A stretch of 64,000 nt of DNA from JADLCB01 sp964398315 (GTDB lineage Bacteria; Planctomycetota; Phycisphaerae; Tepidisphaerales; Tepidisphaeraceae), in contig CAYNMV010000020.1 of NCBI GenBank assembly GCA_964398315.1, forward strand, positions 1-64,000. The letters are read 5' to 3'. The notes beneath the pieces were generated by a model. That model saw nothing but the letters and a program-made list of their open reading frames with translations, did no database searches and was not told where the DNA came from. Shown here one piece after another: positions 34,575-46,168 of this stretch. Each line of letters opens with the position of its first letter. Position 1 is the first letter of the stretch. The position numbers and the translations under genes were made by a program.

Positions 34575-35576
34575 CTACGCTCGCAGCTTGCAGACCAGGG
34601 CGGCATCGGCCTTGGTGATGCGGTTGCGGCCCTGTTCCTTGGCGCTGTAGAGCGCGGCATCGGCGTTGGCGACCAACTCATCGGCGTGGGCCGGATGTGT
34701 CTCCAGCATCGAGCCAACCCCGATGGACATCGTGACGCCGGTTTCGCGCCCCAGCACACGGGCTGAGGACCGGGCAAAATCCTGGCGGATACGATCCGCC
34801 ACGGCCACCGCCTCATCGGCGCTTGCGATCGGCAGCAGCAGGACAAACTCATCCCCGCCGTAGCGGGCGGCAATGTCCATCTGGCGCAGGTTGGCGGTGA
34901 TGGCCCGGCCGGCGACTTGCAGGAGCTGATCGCCGATCTGGTGGCCGTACTTGTCGTTGAGCTGCTTGTAGCCATCCAGGTCGATCATGACGCAGCTCAG
35001 GTCTTTGCCGTAGCGGTTGGCCTCGGCGAACAACTGCTCGATCACCTTGCTGAAATGCCGGCGGTTGTACAGGCCTGTCAGCGGATCGGTCGCCGCCATT
35101 TCCTCCAGCAGCTTCAGTGAGCTTTCGAGCTGCTGGTTCTTGCTCTGCACCTCGGCCAGCGCGGCTTCCAGTTCGTTGCGCAGCGAATCATTTTCACGGC
35201 GGATGCGGGCGACGATCAGGTTCTTCTCCACCACCAGCGGGATGGTGAACAGGTAGTCGCCGAACTTCACCACGTAATCGGTTGCGCCCTTGCGGATCGC
35301 CTCGGCGGCGATGTGGCCGACGTTTTCGCCCGTTACCATGATGACGGGGGTGCGGCAGGCCTTCTGGATGGCATCCAGCAGTTCCATGCCGTTGCTGTCG
35401 GGCAGGTTGTAGTCGGCCAGGATCAGGTCGAAGTTGGCCAGGTCCAGGGCCAGCGCTGCCGCGAGGCTGCCGACACCCACAACCGTGCCCCGCCCAAAAT
35501 AATCTTCCAGCGTTTCCTGGATCAGGTCCCGCTGGTCGGTGTCGTCCTCGATGATGAGCAATCTCAAGTTCTGCAC
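34575..35576 (-). CDS. response regulator with diguanylate cyclase (REC-GGDEF)
   Basis: 333 residues. The receiver domain has LLIIEDDTD, phosphoacceptor Asp in LILADYNLPD (about residue 55), and Lys in YVVKFGDY. A coiled-coil linker (residues 130-165) leads to a GGDEF domain with DPLTGLYNRR and active site RYGGDEF. The inhibitory site RQMD lies five residues before it, so product feedback by c-di-GMP is expected. The start is a GTG with AGGAC 7 nt upstream. The response regulator gene at 35703 lies upstream on the same strand. It makes c-di-GMP when phosphorylated. Confidence 0.93.
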   Translation of the reverse strand: MQNLRLLIIEDDTDQRDLIQETLEDYFGRGTVVGVGSLAAALALDLANFDLILADYNLPDSNGMELLDAIQKACRTPVIMVTGENVGHIAAEAIRKGATDYVVKFGDYLFTIPLVVEKNLIVARIRRENDSLRNELEAALAEVQSKNQQLESSLKLLEEMAATDPLTGLYNRRHFSKVIEQLFAEANRYGKDLSCVMIDLDGYKQLNDKYGHQIGDQLLQVAGRAITANLRQMDIAARYGGDEFVLLLPIASADEAVAVADRIRQDFARSSARVLGRETGVTMSIGVGSMLETHPAHADELVANADAALYSAKEQGRNRITKADAALVCKLRA

Positions 35577-35702
35577 GATCGCGTCCTGCCCTGGTGCCGA
35601 GTGTTGATTCCTGAGGATGACCTACGATTCAGTGGCGGTGAGAAGCAAATGCAAAGGGGAAGTTGCACGCTGCGGGGGTGGCATGTTCCCGCAGCCGCCT
35701 GC

Positions 35703-36221
35703 TCACCGCCTGGCCGCTTCGGGAGGGAGGTGGTGATGGGGGTACTGGTGGATGGTCAGCCAGTAGTTGGTGCTTTGCAGCACGGTGCGGAGGAACTGCT
35801 CAGCGTTGGCCGGCTTGATGGTGTAGCTGTTGGCGCCGTTGGCGGCGGCGAGGCGCATCTGCTCCTCGTCGGCCACCCCGGTCATCATCACAACCGGAAT
35901 ATCCCGCAAGGCCGGCTCCGAACGGATGGCGCGCAGGACCTGCTGCCCATCGAGGCCGGGCATCTCGATGTCGAGGTAAATCAGCCCGGGGCGCGGCGCG
36001 CCGGCCCAGGGACCGCGCTGGTAGAGGATATCCAGCGCCTCCTGGCCGTTGCTGGCTTCGATGACCTGGTTGCTCACCTTGGACTCGCTGATCGCATCCC
36101 GGATCAGCATGCGGCAGTCAGGATCATCATCCACCAGCAGGATGGTGATGGCCGGGTTCACATCCTTCGGCGGAATGGTGGTCCGCGGCAGGGTTGAAGT
36201 CGTTTCGTCGCAGGTGAGCAT
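35703..36221 (-). CDS. single-domain response regulator (Rcp1/CheY-like)
   Basis: 172 residues. After a Thr/Pro-rich 25-residue lead comes a receiver domain: ITILLVDDDPDCRMLI, LIYLDIEMPGLDGQQVL with the phosphoacceptor Asp, VVMMTGVADEEQ and the Lys of SYTIKPANAEQF. It has no output domain. The layout matches Rcp1-type regulators that pair with hybrid kinases. GGGAGAGG lies upstream of the ATG. It is followed 126 nt later by the REC-GGDEF gene, so the two may form a phosphorelay feeding c-di-GMP signalling. Confidence 0.9.
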   Translation of the reverse strand: MLTCDETTSTLPRTTIPPKDVNPAITILLVDDDPDCRMLIRDAISESKVSNQVIEASNGQEALDILYQRGPWAGAPRPGLIYLDIEMPGLDGQQVLRAIRSEPALRDIPVVMMTGVADEEQMRLAAANGANSYTIKPANAEQFLRTVLQSTNYWLTIHQYPHHHLPPEAARR

Positions 36222-36449
36222 GGTCTGCCTCTCCCGAATCCGCCCGCCAGAACGACGCGGACAGTCCAGAAGGAGTCATCGACCGGAGAAGGGAGGGGGT
36301 TTGGCCCATCAGGCAGGTTTTGCGCGTCCGATAAGACGGGCCGGGAGGCGGCTGCCAGCCGATGCAGCCCGCCGCTGTCATGAAATACCCGGGATCACGT
36401 GCGGCCGGGGCAGGGATGCTGGTCTGGAGCGCGTTTTGCGGACAGCAGG

Positions 36450-36812
36450 CTACTCGCCCACGATGATCGTCCCTTTTTCCCGGGGATGGTAGGTGCAGCC
36501 GTATTCCACCTTGCCGGGGCGGGCAAAGGGGTATGACCAGGTGGCGCCGGTCGAGAGATTGGGGCTCTTGAACGACCCATCCGCGGCGGCGATCTGGTGG
36601 TCGCGATCATCGCGGTTGGTCCAGGTGACCGTGTCGCCGGCACTGATCGTGAGGGTTGCGGGCGAAAATTGCATCTGGCGGATGCTGATACCGTGTGTCC
36701 GCGCAGCGCCCAGGCTCAGGCGCATCGCCAGGCCGCCCAGGCACAGCAGCACAACAACCGATAACCACTTACGCAGCGTCTTATTCACGATTGCGAGACC
36801 TTGTTTCGGCAA
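36450..36812 (-). CDS. cupredoxin-like protein (plastocyanin/amicyanin type)
   Basis: 120 residues. A membrane or signal segment (WLSVVVLLCLGGLAM, about 16-30) is followed by a cupredoxin barrel: FSPATLTISAGDTVTWTNRDDRDHQI holds the first His ligand, and YGCTYHPREKG holds the Cys and second His. In amicyanin-like proteins the axial Met follows the second His by three residues; here that position is Glu. It would transfer electrons or carry copper in the periplasm. No RBS is evident. It is divergent from the HD-domain gene and lies upstream of the two regulators. Confidence 0.82.
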   Translation of the reverse strand: MPKQGLAIVNKTLRKWLSVVVLLCLGGLAMRLSLGAARTHGISIRQMQFSPATLTISAGDTVTWTNRDDRDHQIAAADGSFKSPNLSTGATWSYPFARPGKVEYGCTYHPREKGTIIVGE

Positions 36813-36913
36813 ACCACTGCCATGAAACTAGACACAGTCTTTCATCCTTCGTCAGTGTTCACCGGTTCACTGGAAGGATTTTCCCCGCGGATGCGGTGCA
36901 CCCGATAATCCAC

Positions 36914-38191
36914 ATGGTTGAAAAAATCATCCGTGACCCGGTGCATGATGTGATCCCCTTCCGCCTGGACGATCCCGGCGAGGGGCTGCTGTTCCGGCTC
37001 CTCAACGCCCGCGAGTTCCAGCGCCTGCGACGCATCCGCCAACTCGGGCTGGCCTCCATGGCCTACCCCGCCGCGGACCATTCCCGCTACAGCCACTCGC
37101 TGGGGGTGATGCAGACCGCCCGCAAGATTCTGGATCGCATCGGCCAGCAGGTGAGGATTGACCCCGGGCAGCGCCTGGCCTGCCTGGCCGCGGCCCTGCT
37201 GCATGACCTGGGGCACGGGCCCTTCAGCCACGTTTTTGAGCGCGTCAGCGGGATCGGCCACGAAGCGCTCACCCGGCGGATCATCCTTGATGAAGACAGC
37301 GAGGTCCACCACCTGCTGCGCGACTACGATCCAGCCCTGCCGGCCCGCGTGGTGGGATTGATCCACTGCACCGGCGAACGGACCTGGCTGCATGATGTGC
37401 TGTGCAGCCAGCTTGATGCCGACCGGTTCGACTACCTGCTGCGCGACAACCTGATGACCGGCAGCCGCTATGGCCATTTCGACCTGCACTGGCTGGTGCA
37501 GCACCTGACGATCGATCCGGCGGCCAACCGCCTGGCCGTCACCCACAAGGGGGTCAATGCGATCGAGGCCTATCTGCAGGGCCGCTACCACATGTACCGC
37601 AATGTCTACTTCCACAAGGTCGTGCGCAGCGCGGAGGGAATGGTGAAACTCGTGTTGCAGCGCGCCCGGCGGCTGGCGGTGCAGGAGCGGCTGCAATGGC
37701 CGGTGCGCGAGGATGCGGTGCACAAGGCGCTGCTCGGCCAGCAGCTTTCCATCCGCGAGTTCCTGGAACTGGATGATGTCTCGGTCCTGGCCTGCTTCAA
37801 GGTGTGGATGGGAGGCGAGGATGTGGTGCTGGCACAGTTGTGCCGCGGGCTGCTGTTCCGCGAGCTGTTCAAGAGCATCGACCTGACCCGCATCGGCGAT
37901 GCCTCACGCATCGCCGAGATCCGCGAGGCGGCGGCCGAGGCCATCGATGCCGCCGGGGGCGAATCAGCCTACGCCCTGTTTTACGATGAGCCGTCCGATA
38001 CCCCCTACGAACCGTACGAGCCGGATGCCGCCGACGGTCCCAACCAGATCCTGATCCGCGATCCCGCCGGCCAACTGATCGACTTCGCCGCCCTGTCGCC
38101 GATGAGCCGCGCCCTGAGCCAGCAGCTCATGTTCCGCCGCCTTCACTTCGCCGCCGAGCACCGTGAACTGGTGCGGGCAGTGGCCGAGTGA
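36914..38191 (+). CDS. HD-superfamily phosphohydrolase (dGTPase/SAMHD1-like)
   Basis: 425 residues. EKIIRDPVHDVIPF is the typical start of the family. LRRIRQLGLASMAYPAADHSR and YSHSLGVMQTA contain the first His, AALLHDLGHGPFSHVFE the HD pair, and QLDADRFDYLLRD the last Asp of the metal site. Related proteins cleave dNTPs to the nucleoside and triphosphate, or other nucleotides. The C-terminal 150 residues are helical, and a Pro/Asp/Glu-rich segment near 360-380 looks like a loop. The ATG at 36914 is the family start; GATAAT lies 4 nt upstream. Confidence 0.88.
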   Translation: MVEKIIRDPVHDVIPFRLDDPGEGLLFRLLNAREFQRLRRIRQLGLASMAYPAADHSRYSHSLGVMQTARKILDRIGQQVRIDPGQRLACLAAALLHDLGHGPFSHVFERVSGIGHEALTRRIILDEDSEVHHLLRDYDPALPARVVGLIHCTGERTWLHDVLCSQLDADRFDYLLRDNLMTGSRYGHFDLHWLVQHLTIDPAANRLAVTHKGVNAIEAYLQGRYHMYRNVYFHKVVRSAEGMVKLVLQRARRLAVQERLQWPVREDAVHKALLGQQLSIREFLELDDVSVLACFKVWMGGEDVVLAQLCRGLLFRELFKSIDLTRIGDASRIAEIREAAAEAIDAAGGESAYALFYDEPSDTPYEPYEPDAADGPNQILIRDPAGQLIDFAALSPMSRALSQQLMFRRLHFAAEHRELVRAVAE

Positions 38192-38199
38192 AGAGGATC

Positions 38200-38241
38200 G
38201 GTTCAGCAGGCAGAGTCAGGGTTCGGGGTTCAGGCAGGCGA
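38200..38241 (+). repeat. run of 7-bp words, GTTCAGG type
   Basis: Five or six words in 7-bp register include GGTTCAG, GTTCGGG and GTTCAGG. There is no inverted arm. It lies between the 3' ends of two convergent genes, unlike the elements before start codons. It may be a degenerate relative. Confidence 0.35.
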
Positions 38242-38282
38242 GCGGCGTCACCGGCAGTGGTTCTGCGCAGTGACGGACCCCT

Positions 38283-38855
38283 TCACTCTCCCTCCTCAAA
38301 CAGCACCACCCGTGACTGCACACCGTGCTCCTGGAGCCAGGTCATGAGCAGGGCGATATAGCTGGCGCGGATAGGGGCCGCATCGGACAGCGCCAGGCGC
38401 TGCCTGATGCGCAGCACATCCGCTTCGCTGGGGCCTTCGATCTCGACGTAACTGCCCAGGCGCGGCAGCTTGTCCAGCTCGACCTGGCAGTTTTCCAGCG
38501 TCCACGATTCCCGCCGCTTGGCGAAGGTGAGGACACGGCGGTAGCCAAGGCGTTCAAGCATCAGGGCGGCGTTTTCTTCGCTGTCCACCCGCAGCTCGAT
38601 CTCCTCGCGGCTCTTGAGCACACCATGCTGCCGCGGCCCCTTGAAGGTGAGGATAATCAACTCCCCGCCGGCTGGGTCGCGGTTGATCCGCAGCCGCAGC
38701 CCCTGGTCGGCAGCCAGCAGCGACCGGTCCTCGGTATCGAAGAAGATGTTGGTCTCCATGACCTCCCCCACCCGCGCCGCGCCTGCCTCCACCAGCCGCC
38801 GGCGGAGCGCTTCCGGGTCGTCACAACGCATTTTCGCTTCGATTTCAACTGCCAT
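38283..38855 (-). CDS. CYTH-domain protein (class IV adenylate cyclase/ThTPase-like)
   Basis: 190 residues, near the usual CyaB length. The ExExK signature is EIEAKM at residues 4-9. Further triphosphate-tunnel residues are seen in GLRLRINRD, ILTFKGPRQ, SREEIELRV, FAKRRESW, QVELDKLPRLGSYVEIEG. CYTH enzymes act on triphosphates with two metals; products include cAMP, or phosphate from thiamine triphosphate or tripolyphosphate. Context gives no hint which. The frame is open to 39029, but the ATG at 38855 gives the family N-terminus. Confidence 0.88.
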   Translation of the reverse strand: MAVEIEAKMRCDDPEALRRRLVEAGAARVGEVMETNIFFDTEDRSLLAADQGLRLRINRDPAGGELIILTFKGPRQHGVLKSREEIELRVDSEENAALMLERLGYRRVLTFAKRRESWTLENCQVELDKLPRLGSYVEIEGPSEADVLRIRQRLALSDAAPIRASYIALLMTWLQEHGVQSRVVLFEEGE

Positions 38856-39025
38856 GAGGGGAAGGGCGGGTTTGGAGTTAACAGAGCGGCCTGCTGCCGG
38901 CACGGAAGCGGGAAGAATCCATCCCTCTCCTGCATCCAGCATGGCCCGAATCGGGCGCACAGGCAGCTCGAACGCACAAGCAGTCACTGGCAACGGGCGG
39001 CAGGCAACGACGCCTGCCCGGTCAT

Positions 39026-42043
<3,018 letters not shown>

Positions 42044-42567
42044 ATCGCGCGCCACTATATCGCCAATGCCGCCGGGTGAAAGTATCCAGATTGCTTCGAA
42101 GCCTGTCGGATGGGGGTTGCGACCGGAGTTGACCAGGGCGGGCAGTGCGTCCGATAAGCGGCCGGCAGGGGCTGGGCCATCCCCGCCGGCGCCCCTGATT
42201 GAAGGCGGCGGGCCATGGCGCCGCTGGGTGTGGCGTTGCCAGCGCGAGCGCTGGCCGCACATGCCCGCAGTACCCGGATCCAACCATGGTGTTTTCCTCG
42301 GACACCACCCCGGCACCGGCCTGGCGTCCAGCCCATGACTGGCCCCAAATCCCGCACATCGGCCCCCGGACCCGGCATGTGGGCGGGCCAGACGGGCGTC
42401 AACAAGCAGTGGGGCTCGCGCCATGGACCCGGGGGCGGCTTGTGAAAGCTGTCACAGCCCCCCTTGCCATCTTTTCACCCCTCCCATATGCTCCCCCCCT
42501 TTGTGGGAAGACCATCTTGGCGCACGACAAAACACGGGCGCGGGGTGGTGATTTTCACCCGGCCACC
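42044..42567. other. intergenic region between leuS and nuoJ
   Basis: 524 bp between divergent genes. The leuS -10 candidate TATAGT (42059-42054) is at one end. A GC-rich hairpin (GGGGGC 42431-42436 with GCCCCC 42457-42462, plus an inner TGTGA/TCACA pair) may be a terminator or leader structure but lacks a T tract. The plus frame open through this region shows no family resemblance. No clear nuo promoter could be picked. Confidence 0.5.
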
Positions 42568-43464
42568 ATGCTCATGCTGCTCGGATTTCTCCCTTCGTCG
42601 CTGCCGCTGGCCCAGGTCACGCTCCTGGCGCCGTGGTTGATTCTTGCGCTGTGCATCCTGGCCGGCGTGGGAACGTTTCTGCTGATGCCCAGCCGCCGTG
42701 AAGGCGCCACGCGCAAGATCGGCGGGGTGCTGACGCTGCTGGCGTTGGCGCTTCTGGGGGCGATACTTTTCCGCGCGGTAGCCGGGCGGGTGCAGCCTGG
42801 CGAGCCGACGCTCAACCCCTACTTCTGGGCCTTTGCCGCCATCACGCTGATCGGCGGGATCCGGGTGGTGACCCACCCCCGCCCGGTTTACTCAGCCCTC
42901 TACTTCGTGCTGACGGTTTTCGCCACCGCCGGGCTGTTCGTGCTGCTGGCGGCGGAGTTCATGGCCGCCGCACTGGTGCTGATCTACGCCGGGGCGATTC
43001 TCGTCACGTACGTTTTCGTAATCATGCTGGCCCAGCAGTCGCAGACGGCCGGCGAGCGCCCGCTGGCGGGGCTGGCCGACTACGACATCGTCGCCCGTGA
43101 GCCGCTGGCAGCCACGCTGGTCGGCTTCGTGCTGATGGGCATCCTGCTGTTCGTGATCTTTGACCTGGCCCCGGCGGTCACGGCCGCCACCGATGTGGCA
43201 GGCCAGGCAACCGTTCGCCAGCTGGGCGTGGCGCTGTTCAGCCACGATCTGCTCAGCGTTGAAGTGGCGGGCGTGATTTTGACGCTGGCGATGGTCGGCG
43301 CGATTGCCATCGCCCGCCGCCGCGTTCCCGCCGACAGCACGGCGGGGTCCACCCTCCCTGACGAAACGACTCTCGGCCCGGCCACCCCTGGTGACGACAA
43401 CCCGCACTCGATTCCCGTCTACGGCACGGAGAATCCGCGGCAGAAGGCGTATCCCGAGGCGTGA
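42568..43464 (+). CDS. nuoJ: NADH-quinone oxidoreductase subunit J, N-terminally extended
   Basis: 298 residues against 160-200 in most NuoJ. The family core begins near residue 85 with NPYFWAFAAITLIGGIRVV, then HPRPVYSALYFVLTVFATAG and VLIYAGAILVTYVFVIMLAQ. The first 80 residues add two predicted membrane segments (about 14-40 and 51-72) that are not part of the usual subunit. Subunit J is part of the proton-translocating membrane arm of complex I. The C-terminal tail of 50 residues is soluble. ATGs at 42568 and 42574 are possible. It leads the nuoJKLMN run. Confidence 0.92.
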   Translation: MLMLLGFLPSSLPLAQVTLLAPWLILALCILAGVGTFLLMPSRREGATRKIGGVLTLLALALLGAILFRAVAGRVQPGEPTLNPYFWAFAAITLIGGIRVVTHPRPVYSALYFVLTVFATAGLFVLLAAEFMAAALVLIYAGAILVTYVFVIMLAQQSQTAGERPLAGLADYDIVAREPLAATLVGFVLMGILLFVIFDLAPAVTAATDVAGQATVRQLGVALFSHDLLSVEVAGVILTLAMVGAIAIARRRVPADSTAGSTLPDETTLGPATPGDDNPHSIPVYGTENPRQKAYPEA

Positions 43465-43544
43465 GCCCTGCCGCAATGCCGGGTCTGCGCTGACACATTG
43501 CGTCGGACGCAAGTCTGGCCACAATCGGCACTCGGACATCAGCA

Positions 43545-43853
43545 ATGAATGAACTGATTCTCCAACATTATCTGGCCGTCGGCGGGCTGCTGTTCGTCAT
43601 CGGCCTGATCGGGTTTATGACCCGGCGGAACCTGATTGTCATGTTCCTGTGTACGGAACTGATGTTCCAGGGATGCGCGATCAACCTGATCGCCTTCGGG
43701 GCCTATCACGGCAACCTGGGCGGGCAGGTCTTCACCATCATGGTCCTGGTGATCGCCGCCGCCGAGGCGAGCCTGGCCCTGGGCCTGGTCGTGCTGCTGT
43801 ACCGCCACAAGAACACGCTGGATGCCAACGCGTGGCGGGAACTCAAAGGGTAG
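43545..43853 (+). CDS. nuoK: NADH-quinone oxidoreductase subunit K
   Basis: 102 residues, the exact family size, with three membrane segments. The second has the conserved ELMFQGCAINLIAF with the buried Glu needed for proton pumping, and the third IMVLVIAAAEASLALGL has the other Glu. The C-terminus LYRHKNTLDANAWRELKG is typical. Spacing to nuoJ is 80 nt and contains a perfect 15-bp palindrome (43498-43512). Spacing to nuoL is 81 nt and is filled by a heptamer repeat. Confidence 0.96.
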   Translation: MNELILQHYLAVGGLLFVIGLIGFMTRRNLIVMFLCTELMFQGCAINLIAFGAYHGNLGGQVFTIMVLVIAAAEASLALGLVVLLYRHKNTLDANAWRELKG

Positions 43854-43863
43854 ACAAGCGGCC

Positions 43864-43931
43864 AGTTGCCGATGGCCGGTGGCCGCGACGGTCGCTGGCT
43901 TCAGGCAACTGGCAACCGGCAACTGGCAACT
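43864..43931. repeat. heptamer inverted repeat between nuoK and nuoL
   Basis: Three words of AGTTGCC/GGTGGCC type are in register at 43864-43884, and four nearly identical words of GGCAACT type are in register at 43904-43931. The 3' arm ends 3 nt before the nuoL ATG. No Shine-Dalgarno is present between. Confidence 0.85.
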
Positions 43932-43934
43932 ATC

Positions 43935-46079
43935 ATGGAATCGTTCCTGATCGACTATTCGATCCTGATCCCACTCCTGCCGCTGGTGGGAGCGCTCATT
44001 TCCGGGCTGCTCATGACCGGGCGGCGCAACCCGCTGGCGCACTGGCCGATCTGGCTGGGCGTCGGCTACGCCGCCATCCACAGCATCCTCCTGCTGTTCG
44101 GCATGATCGCCGAGGCCGGCCGCGCCCATGGCGCGCCAGTGGGCATGCCCAGCAGCTTCTGGACCTGGATCGAGGCCGGCAGCTTCAACGTCCAGTGGGG
44201 CTACTGGTTTGACCCGCTGACGGCAGTCATGCTCTGCGTGGTCTGCGGCATCGGCTTTCTGATCACCCTCTTTGCCGCCGGCTATATGAAGGGCGAAGGG
44301 GGCTATTTCCGCTTTTTTGCTTACCTGGGGCTGTTCATCTTCGCCATGACCAACCTGGTCATGGGCGAGAACCTGATCATGCTTTACCTGGGGTGGGAAG
44401 GCGTCGGCCTCTGCTCCTACCTGCTGATCGGCTACTACTACGAGAAACCCGCGGCCCGCGAGGCCGCCAAAAAGGCGTTCCTGGTCAATCGCGTGGGCGA
44501 TGTCGGCTTCGCGCTGGGCATCATGCTCTGCTTCTATGCCTTCGGCACCACCAGCTACTTCGGGACCGGGATCGGCGGCGGCGATGGCCTGCTGGAAAAG
44601 GCCGCCGCGGTCAGCGATCCCAACTCCCTGCAGGCTCAGGCTTTGGTGTGGATCCCCTTCCTGCTGATGCTGGGGGCCTTTGGCAAGAGTGCGCAATTCC
44701 CGCTGTATGTCTGGCTGCCTGATGCGATGGAAGGCCCGACCCCGGTGTCGGCCCTGATCCACGCTGCCACCATGGTCACCGCCGGCGTCTACATGATCGC
44801 CCGCTGCGGGACCCTGTTCGTCACCAACGAAGCGGCCATGTGGACCGTCGCCATCGTCGGCGCCTTCACCGCGATTTTTGCCGCCACCATCGCACTGCGA
44901 CAGTTTGACCTGAAAAAGGTCTTCGCCTACTCCACCGTCAGCCAACTCGGGTTCATGTTCGTCGGCGTGGGCGTGTTTGCCCCGGTGGCCGGCGTGTTTC
45001 ACCTGGTGACGCACGCCTTTTTCAAGGCCCTGCTGTTCCTCAGCTCCGGCGTCGTGATGCACGCGATGCTGGGCCACCTGGACATGCGCAAGATGTCGGG
45101 TCTGAAGACGGTGCTGCCCAAGACCCGCTGGCTGATGCTCATCGGCTGCCTGGCGCTGGCCGGCTTCCCGCTGCTGAGCGGCTTTTTCTCGAAGGACGAG
45201 ATCGTCGCCGCCGCCTGGCACCGCAGCGTGATCCTGGGCGTGGTGATGCTCTTCACCGCCTTCCTGACCGCCTACTACACCTTCCGGCTCTACTTCCGCG
45301 TGTTTGAAGGCCCCACCGTGGTTCCGTCCGAGCCGGCCGAGGACCACCACGCGGCCCATGATGCCGCCCACGAATCGGGCGCGGATCATGAGCAGGTGGA
45401 TGCCGAAGCCGCCCACGCCGCCGAGCACCATCACAACCACGAGCCGGCGATCATGATCGTCCCGCTCATCGTGTTGGCGATCGGTGCCCTGCTGGCCGGT
45501 TATCTCAACTTCCCCAAGCATGCCCTGGGCCATTTCCTCGGCCAGAGCCCCTCGTTCGCGCTCAGCTTTGAGGATGCCGCCCAGCACTACAACCCGCTGG
45601 CAACCGATGATGCCCACAAGGTGAATCCGGTGCCCTTCGGGCAGATCGAGGAAGAAGGTTACCGCGCGGCCGCCGTGGTCGAGGCCGAGCACGCCTCGCA
45701 CTACATCTTCATGGCCGTCAGCGCCCTGATCGCGCTGGCAGGCATCGGGCTGGCGTATCTGCTGCACCTGAAGGACCGCGCCAGGGGCGAGGCTCTGCCG
45801 CAGAAGGCTCCCTGGGCCGCCCGGCTGCTGGAAGCCAAGTACTGGGTGGATGAGATTTACCAGGCATGGGTCGTGGAGCCGCTGCGTGCCCTGGGCAACG
45901 CCTTTTTCGCGATTGACCGTTTCCTGGTGGATGGCATCGTCTGGATGATCGGGTTTATCCCCCAGCTCGGCGGATTTGCCCTCAAGTATGCCACCCAGCG
46001 CGGCTACCTGCAGGGTTACGCCCTGACGATGCTGCTGTGCATCGCGGTGATCCTGTTGTTCGTGTTTGGAATCCTCTGA
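43935..46079 (+). CDS. nuoL: NADH-quinone oxidoreductase subunit L
   Basis: 714 residues with about 16 membrane segments; the distal antiporter-like subunit of complex I. The Proton_antipo core has NLIMLYLGWEGVGLCSYLL with the key Glu, FLVNRVGDVGF, and LPDAMEGPTPVSALIHAATM with the Lys/His region downstream. The C-terminal lateral helix is recognisable (AKYWVDEIYQAWVVEPL). A soluble loop at about residues 470-505 holds ten His in 34 residues; such His-rich loops occur in other NuoL proteins and may bind metal. The ATG at 43935 follows a heptamer arm by 3 nt. Confidence 0.96.
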   Translation: MESFLIDYSILIPLLPLVGALISGLLMTGRRNPLAHWPIWLGVGYAAIHSILLLFGMIAEAGRAHGAPVGMPSSFWTWIEAGSFNVQWGYWFDPLTAVMLCVVCGIGFLITLFAAGYMKGEGGYFRFFAYLGLFIFAMTNLVMGENLIMLYLGWEGVGLCSYLLIGYYYEKPAAREAAKKAFLVNRVGDVGFALGIMLCFYAFGTTSYFGTGIGGGDGLLEKAAAVSDPNSLQAQALVWIPFLLMLGAFGKSAQFPLYVWLPDAMEGPTPVSALIHAATMVTAGVYMIARCGTLFVTNEAAMWTVAIVGAFTAIFAATIALRQFDLKKVFAYSTVSQLGFMFVGVGVFAPVAGVFHLVTHAFFKALLFLSSGVVMHAMLGHLDMRKMSGLKTVLPKTRWLMLIGCLALAGFPLLSGFFSKDEIVAAAWHRSVILGVVMLFTAFLTAYYTFRLYFRVFEGPTVVPSEPAEDHHAAHDAAHESGADHEQVDAEAAHAAEHHHNHEPAIMIVPLIVLAIGALLAGYLNFPKHALGHFLGQSPSFALSFEDAAQHYNPLATDDAHKVNPVPFGQIEEEGYRAAAVVEAEHASHYIFMAVSALIALAGIGLAYLLHLKDRARGEALPQKAPWAARLLEAKYWVDEIYQAWVVEPLRALGNAFFAIDRFLVDGIVWMIGFIPQLGGFALKYATQRGYLQGYALTMLLCIAVILLFVFGIL

Positions 46080-46165
46080 TTTGCGATTGCCGATTTGCGG
46101 CCTGCGATTGAAAAACGGATGTCCGCGGCTCAATCACAAACTGCAAGTGGCACATCCAGAATCGA
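46078..46165. repeat. heptamer inverted repeat between nuoL and nuoM
   Basis: Five words of GATTTGC/GATTGCC type run in register at 46078-46112, overlapping the nuoL stop codon. Five decayed complementary words run in register at 46131-46165. The spacer is 18 bp. The 3' arm ends 3 nt before the nuoM ATG. Confidence 0.78.
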
Positions 46166-46168
46166 CTT

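Noticed and set aside
42431..42463. GC-rich hairpin upstream of nuoJ as a terminator or riboswitch
   Set aside because: There is no T tract and no known riboswitch core; it is listed only within the intergenic entry.
43539..46133. 864-codon minus-strand open frame
   Set aside because: It is the reverse of nuoL and consists of low-complexity His/Gln/Gly/Asp-rich sequence, typical of antisense shadows.
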